Assembly: GCA_029974015.1 (NCBI GenBank)
Contig: JARKUF010000020.1
Coordinates: forward strand, 1-64,000
DNA length: 64,000 nt
Reading direction: 5' to 3'
DNA from: Spirochaetota bacterium
Lineage (GTDB): Bacteria; Spirochaetota; UBA4802; JAGODF01
The notes below the pieces were generated by a model, which ran no database searches, had not been told where the DNA came from, and worked only from the letters and a program-made list of their open reading frames with translations. The first letter of the stretch is position 1. Every line of letters begins with the position of its first letter. Of this stretch, positions 9,127 to 19,100 are shown piece by piece. A program made the translations under genes and the position numbers.

Positions 9127-11043
9127 TCAATCGAGCTCGTATGCTCCCATGGACCAGGGGGCCGTTCTGGGATTGCCCATCTTATCGACTATCTCACCAT
9201 CATATCCCGCATCGCTTAAATCACCTGTAAGATCCATGCCGCCCTGCGTTACCGATACCGGGCTTTCAGCCGTAAAGTAATAATCCGGGCTCGCTGAGAG
9301 CTTTGGATCGTCATCGACGTTCCCGGAGGCATTGCCGACATTCCCGAAAGCATCTGTGAGGTTATTTACTTCGGTAATGTTATCGTAACCCGTGCCGCCT
9401 CGCTTGACGATATATTTAAAACCAAAAAAATCGTTATTCTCTAATTTTGAAAAAAATGATCTTGCACCGTGCTCATAAAGACCTATTCTATCCTCAATAT
9501 CAGAACTGCAAATAATTATATTGTTGCGAATATCAGCGTTGGTTTTGGAAATATCAGCATTTGCTACCGCATAAATGCCATAGAATTGCGAGATGCCGGC
9601 AACAACAATGGTATTGTTATACACCTTTGGAGAGCCTCCTACCTCATTGAAATAAACACCGTATCCAAAATTATTATCAGTGATTGCCTGTATGGTGTTA
9701 TTGAAGATCATCGGTTCCATTTTCGGAGAGCCACCCTGTCCCGAAACATAAATACCCCAAACAGATTGCGAGTTTGAAGTACCAACATAGTTAATCGCCC
9801 TGACGTCGTTTTCGTAGATTAATACATCACTTGGGCCCCCATTAAACAGAGAAATGCCATAAACTCTTTTATCAGAAGTACCACCAAAAATATCATTGCG
9901 AACAATCCGGGAAGTGCGTGTCAGCAATCCAAGTATTTCTATTCCATAAGAGTTGAAGCTACTATAACCGCCGTCGATTTTATTCCCGGCAATATCAAAA
10001 CTGCTTGAATCAGTTATAGTTGAAAAAATATAAATACCATTGGATTCCCAACATAATTTATCATCGCTGCCGCTGATATCATTGGAAGATATGTTCAACT
10101 TACCGTTAAAACGGTTAATCCTGATTCCAGATGATACACCAGAATTCGCGTTTCCAGAAGAACTACTTTTAATTGTATTCCATCTAATATATCCGGTATA
10201 TCCGGCCTCATTTTCGGCAACATCTACAAAGACGCCATTGGACTGATTATCATTGTACTTACCTGCAATCCAAAAACCTTCGAGTGTTACAGGGCGCTCC
10301 AGACGGACACCATAATTAGAGGATGCTATCCCGCTTATGAAGGTTTTATAATTAACATTGCCTCGGGCATTGGGATCACGGTCGCTCCAATCCGTCGCGG
10401 AAAACCCGCCTAAAAGATTTACGGTTTTGTTTATCAGCACGGACTCATTATAAGTGCCGGCGGAGACCCATATCTCGCGAATATGCTCGGTCGCGGCTCC
10501 CAACGCGTCGGTGATAGTTTTTTTAGGATTTTCACTAGAGCCGTTATTGGCATCATCGCCACTTATTGCCACAAAAAGGGTATCCATGTATACGGCTGGA
10601 ACCGCCACATCTTCCACAGTTTCCTGAAGGGCAGATGCGGTGTTCTCCGCCACAAAATAGGCTTTATAAGCCGTGGTAGGAACGCGGCCTGTGACCTTTA
10701 TTATATAAGGAGTTTTGCCTTCCACCGCGCGAGACGCACTAAAGGGAGCAGCATCTCCCGAAGCTTTCTCCCCTGCTTTTACCTGCTCGGGAGAGGGGGC
10801 CGCGTCCGCTTCTGGAAGAATAACGCAGTACACCCTGCCTTTTACTTCTATACTTACTTTCAAATAGAAATTAGTATCGCTAATATTGACTGAAGGATAT
10901 CCGGAACTCCAGGATGGTGGCGTCTGGTCTTGCGGGTCCGAACCCCCGCCGCCTCCGGAGCCTCCGCAGGAAATCAGGGTGGAAATTATAAATATGGCTA
11001 ACGGAATAAAGCATAATAGAGATACCGGTTTTTTTGATCGCAT
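9127..11043 (-). CDS. DUF1565-type right-handed beta-helix lipoprotein
   Basis: A 638-residue lipoprotein. A signal peptide ends in the lipobox STLISC (Cys26) followed by a Gly-rich linker. Residues 60-150 look like a beta-sandwich. From LFVAISGDDANNGSSENP the protein has the DUF1565 signature (VxxxGxDxNxGxxxxP), then REIWVSAGTYNESV and a long run of Asn-rich parallel-helix coils (repeated N-D-I, N-N-T-I motifs) up to about residue 560. Such proteins are exported and often bind polysaccharide; no lyase catalytic set is obvious. GGAG lies seven bases before the start. Confidence 0.85.
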   Translation of the reverse strand: MRSKKPVSLLCFIPLAIFIISTLISCGGSGGGGGSDPQDQTPPSWSSGYPSVNISDTNFYLKVSIEVKGRVYCVILPEADAAPSPEQVKAGEKASGDAAPFSASRAVEGKTPYIIKVTGRVPTTAYKAYFVAENTASALQETVEDVAVPAVYMDTLFVAISGDDANNGSSENPKKTITDALGAATEHIREIWVSAGTYNESVLINKTVNLLGGFSATDWSDRDPNARGNVNYKTFISGIASSNYGVRLERPVTLEGFWIAGKYNDNQSNGVFVDVAENEAGYTGYIRWNTIKSSSSGNANSGVSSGIRINRFNGKLNISSNDISGSDDKLCWESNGIYIFSTITDSSSFDIAGNKIDGGYSSFNSYGIEILGLLTRTSRIVRNDIFGGTSDKRVYGISLFNGGPSDVLIYENDVRAINYVGTSNSQSVWGIYVSGQGGSPKMEPMIFNNTIQAITDNNFGYGVYFNEVGGSPKVYNNTIVVAGISQFYGIYAVANADISKTNADIRNNIIICSSDIEDRIGLYEHGARSFFSKLENNDFFGFKYIVKRGGTGYDNITEVNNLTDAFGNVGNASGNVDDDPKLSASPDYYFTAESPVSVTQGGMDLTGDLSDAGYDGEIVDKMGNPRTAPWSMGAYELD

Positions 11044-11206
11044 AAAATGGCTCCATAACCAACGAATTGTGTTTTTATTTAACTGGCAAGAAAGACGATA
11101 GACGACATCCTGGAAGAGTCAACCCAAAATCAATATTTTCCCAAAAATTCGCGTAGAAAATCCAAAGTAGAAAAATAAAAAAAACCAGCAACTTCAAGGA
11201 CGAAAC

Positions 11207-13990
11207 CTACCTGAGCCCCTGCTCCACCATCAGTTCAAAGCGGTTTTTCTCAGTGAAGGCTATGGACGTATAGTCCCTATACATTTTCAGGTCGATGTGG
11301 TCCAGGTTCACGTCCGTGGGATGATAGGAGTATCCTTTCACGCTGGAGCTCAAGGTCCTGAGCTCATGGCTTATGGTGTGCAGATTGTCCTTCGTGAACA
11401 CTTCCGAGTAAGCACCGTCTGGGAGGGTAAAACGGTAACCAGTTTCGCCGTTCTCAAGAATATGAAGGGACAGCACAAAGGGGACAATCCCCTTCTCCAT
11501 CCCCATGATGTTCCTGTCCCGGTCGGGATCGAGCTCTGTGATGGAACAGTGGTTGTTCGCTTCGCGCTTCAGGTGGTATATTTCCAGGGGCTTTTTCGAG
11601 GCCGCCAGGGGGGAACGCGGGTTAGACGCTGAAACCCGCTTCACGACATTTTTCCCATAGACATAGAGCCGCGTCAGGTATTCCATGAGGCCTTCGGAAT
11701 TTTTCCGGTAAAACATCAACGCGCCGCGTTCATCGGACACGAAGAAGTAACAGTACTTCGTTTCGCTCTGGAAATAGATCTGGATGCAGTCCTCCCGGTA
11801 GTTCTCTTCCATTATCCGCAGATAGGTGAGTTCCGGGACGGTCCTGTCGATATGCAGAAGGTTTTCCACTCCGGTATTGTACGAAAGGCTGTAAAGGAGC
11901 TTTATCTCGGAATCGAAGGGCCTGCACTGCACCTCTTCACCGTCGGGCCCTTTACGGGATGCGTACATATAGAAGGTGTTCTGCATCATCGTAATGTAGC
12001 GTTTCCTTTTCTGCGGCACCCCTTCAATGAAAAAATCGTACACGTCCCGGGCCACGGCCTGGATGCGGTCAAACTCAGTACTGGCCCTGTACGGATACGA
12101 CGATGTGAGGCGCACGGCGCTCTCGAAGGGCTTCTCCGTGGCCAGGGCCCCGGTAAGAATGCGCCCCAAAAGCGGGGCAATGTCGTTGAAGGACGTAAAG
12201 CTTTCGAATCGCGTCTCCCCCCAACTGTTGTGATACAGGAAGATAATTTCCTCCACGCGCTTGGCGTACTTGGCGTAGGGATTGATGATGATGTAGCTTA
12301 TGGCCGGAAACGGATTATGGAGAAAATAGCCGCTGTGGATATCGAGTTTCTTGATTGAAAAATGCGTGGATATATCATAGACTAAATCGCGGAGAAAATT
12401 TGGGTCCACCTGGTGGAGGCCCGTGGCGATATCCAGGCGCGTGTAGTCCTTCTGGTAGAGCCTGTTTAATCCTATCCAAACCACCATGCCGATGAGGCTC
12501 CGCTCGCTATGGATGACAATCTTCATCGGAGTATCGCGGACAATGGTCCTCTTCGCCAGTATCCAAATCTCCCGGCCATCTTTGGTGCGGTTGAACTCGA
12601 TGGTCAGAAGCTTCTCGGGCGGATAGGTCTTGAAAGCCAGGGAATTGTCAATCTTGTTGTCCGACACCGCGAAGTGGGAGTATATTTTCCTGCTTATCCC
12701 TTTGAGCTCTTCGTCGGTAAAGCGGTGCGCTATCTTCCTCGACTCAATGTTCCCCAGGATGTCCCTGTAACCCTTGAGTATGAATTTTTTCGTATTTGTC
12801 CACAGGGTGTTGACCGCGTTAATGTCCCAGTTTTCGAAGTTGTCCATGCGCTCCACGCCGGAGGCAAGCCAGTTCCACTTCTTCACATAGTCCCGCATCT
12901 TTAAGGTTTTTTCGGAAGCCGTGGCGTCGCCGTTTTTCCCCTCAAGGGCGGAGAGTTTGGGGTCCACTTTCAGGTAAAAACAGGTTTTTAAAATTTCAGT
13001 TGCGTGGAGGTCCTTCACCATTGCGTTGTAATAATCGTACACATCGTTAAACATAATAATATAAGAATCGATGCTGTCGATGTCCAGCTTTCCGGCGTGG
13101 ACGTTTTTCTTTATCATGTTGCTTATGAAGGGATTCGATCCGCCGCCGCGGAGATACCTCTCCAGGAGTCCGAGCTTGATGATAGACTTGAAGGGATTGC
13201 CCAGGGACTTCAGGATCTGGAAGATTGCCCCTCCGATGAACTCCTCGCTGTCAATATGGTAAAGGTTCCCAAGGTCTATAAAATCGTCCATTAGGCCTTC
13301 CTTTTCCGCAAGGGCAAGCCATTTAGCGTAAGCCCCGTCGGTGGTGCCGCCGGGAACGGCCCACCAGAAGGGAATTTTCCCCGCCACCACGATGGAGCTT
13401 CGCAGAAACTCCTCTTTTAGAAGCACCCCGAGGGAGGAGCCGGCAAAACCCTCCTCCTCGTCCTCGTCGAAGATGTTCTGCCGCACCTTGGCGATGTCGT
13501 TAAGGAAAAAGTGGATCTCCATGTTGAACGCTTCATCGGCCCACTGCTCAATGGCATGGCACTTATGGCGGAAATCCGCTATGATTCCGGGGTCGTACCG
13601 GTCCTCATGGACACAGACCCAGAAATCCAGGTCGGACTGGCTGTTGAAAGCGATAGTGCCGCCGCTCCCCATGATGGCGAGCATCTGGACGAAGGGCTCC
13701 CCTCTCCGGGGAATTCCCACATTGGCCTGGGAAAATTTGCTTCTGATAAGGTTGAGCCCCCTTCCGGAAGGCGTATAGTTATGTATACCCGTCACCATTT
13801 TATCCGAGGCGACATACCCTGGAAGGGATGGCTGGTTCGCCGCCAGAAGAAAGGGAAGCGCCTCGAAAAGGTCCACAAGCTTGGGATTGGTGAAAGACGC
13901 GTAAAGCTTTTCCCGGCGCACGCGGTTATAGTCCTCAAACCGCGCCTTGAATGTTTTAATCTGGTTTATAAGCGCTTCTCTTCTATCCAT
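11207..13990 (-). CDS. cyaA: class I adenylate cyclase
   Basis: A 927-residue protein whose first 300 residues align well with the catalytic half of enterobacterial CyaA (848 residues). The nucleotidyltransferase-type motif is MGSGGTIAFNSQSDLDFWV, with the metal-binding pair D120 and D122. KCHAIEQWADEAFNMEIHFF and DLGNLYHIDSEEFIGG follow, as in CyaA. It should make cyclic AMP from ATP. The C-terminal 500 residues are less like the enterobacterial regulatory half. It is 76 bases downstream of an HD-GYP gene on the same strand, which suggests one operon handling two cyclic nucleotides. No cAMP receptor gene lies in the window. Confidence 0.88.
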   Translation of the reverse strand: MDRREALINQIKTFKARFEDYNRVRREKLYASFTNPKLVDLFEALPFLLAANQPSLPGYVASDKMVTGIHNYTPSGRGLNLIRSKFSQANVGIPRRGEPFVQMLAIMGSGGTIAFNSQSDLDFWVCVHEDRYDPGIIADFRHKCHAIEQWADEAFNMEIHFFLNDIAKVRQNIFDEDEEEGFAGSSLGVLLKEEFLRSSIVVAGKIPFWWAVPGGTTDGAYAKWLALAEKEGLMDDFIDLGNLYHIDSEEFIGGAIFQILKSLGNPFKSIIKLGLLERYLRGGGSNPFISNMIKKNVHAGKLDIDSIDSYIIMFNDVYDYYNAMVKDLHATEILKTCFYLKVDPKLSALEGKNGDATASEKTLKMRDYVKKWNWLASGVERMDNFENWDINAVNTLWTNTKKFILKGYRDILGNIESRKIAHRFTDEELKGISRKIYSHFAVSDNKIDNSLAFKTYPPEKLLTIEFNRTKDGREIWILAKRTIVRDTPMKIVIHSERSLIGMVVWIGLNRLYQKDYTRLDIATGLHQVDPNFLRDLVYDISTHFSIKKLDIHSGYFLHNPFPAISYIIINPYAKYAKRVEEIIFLYHNSWGETRFESFTSFNDIAPLLGRILTGALATEKPFESAVRLTSSYPYRASTEFDRIQAVARDVYDFFIEGVPQKRKRYITMMQNTFYMYASRKGPDGEEVQCRPFDSEIKLLYSLSYNTGVENLLHIDRTVPELTYLRIMEENYREDCIQIYFQSETKYCYFFVSDERGALMFYRKNSEGLMEYLTRLYVYGKNVVKRVSASNPRSPLAASKKPLEIYHLKREANNHCSITELDPDRDRNIMGMEKGIVPFVLSLHILENGETGYRFTLPDGAYSEVFTKDNLHTISHELRTLSSSVKGYSYHPTDVNLDHIDLKMYRDYTSIAFTEKNRFELMVEQGLR

Positions 13991-14066
13991 CTATCATCTA
14001 TCATCTTTTATATATCATCCAACGGCAGGGCCTCTCCATGTCGCGGAACGCTGGCAAATCATTGCA

Positions 14067-15272
14067 TCAGGCGCCGTTTTCCTTCTTCTGAAATACATTG
14101 GCGATATAGCTGGAATAGTTTTGCAGCATATCCACCGGCACCTGCCGTTTCAAGGGCTGTTTCTCTTTGTTGGTGATGACGCGTATTTTCGGATTGAGCG
14201 GATAAAGCCTGTTCATCTCTTCGATGATCGCCACCTCCCCGGAATCAAGGCGCACCAGGTCGCCGGGCTGGAGAAAGAAATTTCCCGCATTTAAGGTCAT
14301 CCCCAGGGCCCGGATGAAGTCCCTGAAATCTCCTGGAAAGAAAAAATACGTCTGTTTGAAAGGAGCGTACACCAGGTTGATCATCATCCTGAGGGCCTCC
14401 ATACTTGTATGGACGCGTCCGTAGGGCCGCTCGGAAACAAGGGCTGAGTAGATGTCGCAGAGGGACATGAGGCGCACTTCCCGGGGGGTTTTCTGGGCCA
14501 TGTGATCGTAGTCGAACCCAAAAGGATATCCGTTGCCGTCGGCCCGTTCATGGTGCAGGAGAACAATCCGCTTTTCCAGCTCTAAAATGTGGAGATTGTT
14601 CTCGATGTACTTGTATCCTACATGTGGATGCTCTTTGACAATGTCGAACTCCGCATCGTTGAGCTTCGCCTTATTGAGAATGTCCTTAGCTATGGAGGAC
14701 TTGCCGATGTCGTGGAAAAGCCCGCCGAGGCCCATGGCGGCGCGTATCTCCCTGCTGAATTCGAGCTTTGACGCAAGCAGGGCGCCCAGGATCGATACAT
14801 TAGTGGAATGGACGTAATCGTACTCATCCAGGCTTTTCAACTTCACGAGGGGATCGAACACTCCGTCCTTCCTGTCTTCTATCTCCTCCAGGAGACTGCT
14901 TACAAGGGACCTGGACTTGTCGATCCTGCTTTTCGTGAGCTTGCTTTCCAGGGAAAAGTTGTAGTTCTCCCTGATGAAATCGAGGAGGTCTCTGGAGTTT
15001 TCAAGCACGCCTTTGCGAAGCGAGTCAGAGACGACGCTCTCGCGTCGGCGTTTCAGGGCCTCCTCTTTGGACTTCTTCATGGCAGGATTGTAATAAAGAT
15101 GGGTGATGGAATCGGCCAGGAGGCGCTTTTTCAGGCCGTCGGAAAATTCCGTGTAAGCCTCGAGGACCACGTTTCCATACTCGTCCATGAGGTCGTAGGC
15201 GTACTGCGCCCCGGACTTTATGATCCGTATGTCTATATGAACGTTTCCAGTCTGTCCCGAGGGGATATCCAT
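14067..15272 (-). CDS. HD-GYP domain phosphodiesterase
   Basis: A 401-residue protein. The N-terminal 130 residues form an uncharacterised alpha/beta and helical region. The HD-GYP domain shows HDIGKSSIAKDI (H187, D188), HPHVGYKY near 216, LLHHERADGNGYPFG (the HHE and GYP signatures, GYP at 248-250) and MSLCDIYSALVSERPY. All metal and signature residues are present, so hydrolysis of cyclic di-GMP is expected. About 60 residues after the HD-GYP core form a small domain (LQPGDLVRLDSGEVAIIEE) often found at the end of such proteins. The class I adenylate cyclase gene follows. Confidence 0.9.
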   Translation of the reverse strand: MDIPSGQTGNVHIDIRIIKSGAQYAYDLMDEYGNVVLEAYTEFSDGLKKRLLADSITHLYYNPAMKKSKEEALKRRRESVVSDSLRKGVLENSRDLLDFIRENYNFSLESKLTKSRIDKSRSLVSSLLEEIEDRKDGVFDPLVKLKSLDEYDYVHSTNVSILGALLASKLEFSREIRAAMGLGGLFHDIGKSSIAKDILNKAKLNDAEFDIVKEHPHVGYKYIENNLHILELEKRIVLLHHERADGNGYPFGFDYDHMAQKTPREVRLMSLCDIYSALVSERPYGRVHTSMEALRMMINLVYAPFKQTYFFFPGDFRDFIRALGMTLNAGNFFLQPGDLVRLDSGEVAIIEEMNRLYPLNPKIRVITNKEKQPLKRQVPVDMLQNYSSYIANVFQKKENGA

Positions 15273-15652
15273 GTTCTGTCCAATCTATTCATCTGCCATC
15301 TTGATCAGTGTGACGGCACAAAATGTCCCATCGTTCCTTCCGGCCGCGGGACCGGGAGGAACTTCATCGAAACCAGTGTGACAATTGCTCCGGTAAAAAA
15401 ATTTGCCGCCCAATGGCCCAATAAGGCTAACAACGCAACTTTCACGATAATCGTTAAAATTCTTCCGGATTCCAGAGCCGTTACGTACCCCATATATTGG
15501 ACGGGAAATTTAAACCCTATAATACAAGGGTAGTTTGGGAAGGCATTTTTGCAAGTTAAAATAATGCCCACGATGTGAATCCGGGACAAATTTTCCCCCG
15601 CAATGCGGGCTTCAAAGGCCAAAGGGGACCGACGGGACGAACCCCAATAATA
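15273..15652. other. 380-base intergenic gap
   Basis: A minus-strand ORF of 105 codons (15305-15622) has some hydrophobic stretches but no ribosome binding site, no recognisable domain and no conserved feel, so I do not call it. No repeat copy or clear terminator is seen. Confidence 0.3.
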
Positions 15653-15994
15653 TCAGCGCCCCAGGTAATCCCTTTCGAAGTCCTCTTTGCTGGTGATGGA
15701 AAAAAAATTATTCAGTCGTGCGGTCTTGAAAATTTGCTGAATGGAGGGATTGAGATCAAAAAAGACAAGTGCGATGTTCCTGTTCATGGCGCTATTGAGG
15801 AATTTTACAAGGGTCCCTATGGCGGATGAATCGATATACAGAAGATCGGCGCAATTTATGGCAATGGTTTTTGGCGATTTCATCACCTGCTCGTTCCACT
15901 CGTTTTCAACTTTCTGGATATTTTCAATGTAGAATTCCCCGGAGATGCTGATTATTATAAGACCATCCTTCTCTGCGCTTTTCAGGTTAATCAT
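15653..15994 (-). CDS. STAS domain anti-sigma factor antagonist
   Basis: A single STAS domain of 113 residues (GLIIISISGEFYIENIQKVE, then the phosphoacceptor loop YIDSSAIGTLVKFL). The serine pair in DSSAIG matches the site that a RsbW-type kinase phosphorylates and a PP2C phosphatase frees. It should act as a switch protein in a partner-switching pathway. The start at 15994 is preceded by GGAG; the longer frame to 16027 is unlikely. No RsbW kinase is adjacent; a SpoIIE-type phosphatase lies 30 kb away at 46056. Confidence 0.85.
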   Translation of the reverse strand: MINLKSAEKDGLIIISISGEFYIENIQKVENEWNEQVMKSPKTIAINCADLLYIDSSAIGTLVKFLNSAMNRNIALVFFDLNPSIQQIFKTARLNNFFSITSKEDFERDYLGR

Positions 15995-16186
15995 TTCCAC
16001 ACTCCGAGATAATGGCGTCCTCGGCACGACGCCCCTGGAAAATTATGCCCTAAGGTTGGGTATATTTCAATAATTTTTTAAAGTCCTCCGCGACTCCGGG
16101 TACAACTTTTGCCAAGTGACATCTTCACCCCTCATGCCGGCTTTCCAGCGCGCAGATGTCCCGGGAGGAGTACGTAAAAACGGATA

Positions 16187-19100
16187 TCACTTTTTCCGTT
16201 CCAAACTGAAGCCCACCGGTATCACGCCGGCGAGTCCGGCGTTCCTGTGTACCGAATCGAGGCGGCCGTCCTTCAGGGCCCCCACGAGCTTCACAACCTC
16301 ATCATCCCGGAGGTGGTTGTACACCGCCATCCCCTTCATCCCCGAGTAAAGAGACGATTCCGCAAGCATGTAGATCTGGTTGAGGTCTGAAGACGGCATG
16401 CGGCCCACAAAGATGCCCGGCGCGGATTTTCTTCCCAAAAGTGCCGGGGCACCCAGGGGATGTCCGGAGACACCGGTATCGATTATCAGGGAAAACTTCG
16501 AAAGGTCCGAGCCGGCCTTCTCCTCCACCGGTACTCCCGCGAAAGAGCGGTCGTTCCGCAGGCGGCGGGCCAGGTCTTTGGAGGAAGTGTAGATGCCGGT
16601 GATGCCGGAGCCGGGACCGGCGTAATGCCTTACCCTCTCAAAGGAGGGGACAAAGGTGAAGGGAGGATAATCCTTTAAATCCCGGGGAAGTATCATTTTT
16701 TCCGCGGTTTCGTTCAGAACCACACAGCACTCCTTGGGGCCGCCGGAACAGCGCCCCAGAAGGAATTCCCTGATGGACCCTTCCGCGGTCTTCCCTTCTT
16801 TTACAGTAATTTCCTCGAATCCGAGTTTTTCGCCGAGGCTCCACGCGAAAATCCGCCCGTTGATCTCCTTGAATGAAAAGACCGCCGTCCCCGGTACGGG
16901 TCTCGGGGCGACATCGGGAACAACGAGAAACGAGGCAATGAAGGAATCTTCCTTCTTTAGTTGGGAGGCAAAAGCGCGGAGGGACACAGCCCTTTCTTCG
17001 AGGACGCCGCGGGCGGATTTCACGCTTTCAGAATCTGACGGTTCCCCTGCCTCAAGAAGGGAGGATATTTTTTTTCCCGCTTCCATGACCCGGCGCACTT
17101 CTCCATTGAATTTCAAAAACCGGTCCCGGTCCGCCGCACCGCTGAAATCAGGGGCAGTAAAGGCCATCATCATGGTCCTGTTCACGGCATACCGCTTTTC
17201 GGCGGCGGCGAACGCGCCCCGCCAGTCCCCCCTTTCAATGAGGAAGCGCGAATAATCGTCATACAGGTTCGAGGCCAGATGAGCGCTACCGGCAAAACAC
17301 TGGGGACATTTTTCTACAATAGTGACGGCCTTCTCATAGTATTCCGCGGCGAGGCGGAGGTGCCCCGCTCCCTCCACCGCGGCGCCATGCTCATGGAGAA
17401 ACCCGGCGGTTTTGTAAAACACCACCCACGCCACATCGTCGTACGCGTAATCGACCGCAAAATCTTCCGCGGCGGAAAGGGTTTCGTAAGCGTCATCGAG
17501 GGCCCCCATCCTCATCTGGCACGAGGCGACATTGAGAAGAAGCTTCGCGGTAACTCTCTTGTTCCCGGTCCTGTCGGCATATTCGAGGGCGTCACGGAAC
17601 CGATCAATGGCTCCGGCGTACGTATCATACACTTTTTTATTATACCGATAAACCTCAAAAGCCCGGTCCCCGGGGTCCCTTCCCTGGGTAGGCCCTCCAT
17701 GCTTCAGGAGGCGCTCCGCCTGGAAAAACCTCAGGGTCCCCACGGCGATATCGATATGGTGGTACACATTACGGGCCTCTTCCGCCACTTCGTCCTTCAG
17801 CGCCTCGATCTCTTCGGGCTTTACCTCCCTCTTCCTGGCTTCGGCATCTTTTTTTAGGTCCGCCAGGTCCTGCTCAAATTTGCTTTTTTCATAGCTGTCT
17901 TTATAGTGTGCGATTCTCCGAGTAAGGGAATCCATTTCCTCTTCGGGGTTTTCCAGGGCACCGCTCCTCCTTTCCTGGAGAAGGGCATAGAGATTGGTAT
18001 AGTTTAGAATCGCGTTAAAAACGCCTTCAAGATCGTTCACCCCTGAGTCGGCGGCATAATCCCAGGCCCTCTTAAAATAGCCCAGGGCCTCATTGAACTG
18101 CCCCATCCTATAGTAGCAATATCCAATGTTGTTCAGGGCACGGGTCGTGGCGATCTGATTAATCCGGTTATCGCGCTTCTTCCAAATATTTAGCTTCTTC
18201 TCCAGATATTTGACCGCTCCTCCATAATCGCCTTTGTCGAAGTGGATGTCCTCGAGCATGGAATAATTCAAGACCTTCTTGCTCGACGTGGTGAGTTCTG
18301 TGAAGAGCCTATTGTCCCCGATGACCGCAGTGTCGGGGCCGAGGTCCCAGAAACTCACGGGCCCCATTCCAAAAACCTTGAACCTCAGCTTGTACTTTTT
18401 CTCCTCATCGGAGCTACCCTCAAGCTCTTTGTCGGCCTTTGCGATATAGTCCAGGGCACGGTCCCTTTCGCCAAGTTCGCGATAACAGTGGGCGATTTCT
18501 TGATAGTACCGCGCCTTATCTATGCGGATCCTGTTTTTCCCGGTATAGTCGAGGATCCTGTCGTACCATGTGATTGCCTCGTTCCAGTTACCCTCCATCC
18601 TGTCGAAGAGGGCGAAATACCTGTAGATGGTGTAAATCTGTTCGCGGTATCGGATCGCCCCGTCCTTCTGCCCCAGGGCATCGTAAACCAGGAGGGTTTT
18701 CCGCATCTCTTCCCGGGCATCAGAAAGTCTGTCATCCTGCCAGTAGCAGAATCCCAGATGAAATCGGAACAGCGCCTCCTGTACGGGAGAATCAAAGCCA
18801 CGCTTGTAGTGAAGGGCCTTCTCGTACTGGCGAAGCGCCGCGGGGTAATTGCTCAGGAGGAAGTAGGTATTGGCAAGATTGAGGTGGATATTCCCCTCCC
18901 CTTCCGGGTTTTTGGCTTCATCATTGGCCGCAAGGGCTTTTTCGTAGAGCGGCACGTTCGATTCCCACAGAAGCCTTGGAAAGAATTGCCCGATCAGGTT
19001 TTCATTTTCTCCGCCGAGCTCCCGTCTGCGCATGTCCACATACTGGCTTATCCATCCCCGCAGGACGAACGGCTCCACGTATGTGTCGTCCATGAAGAGC

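Noticed and set aside
15305-15622. 105-codon hydrophobic minus ORF
   Set aside because: No start signal and no recognisable domain; probably chance.
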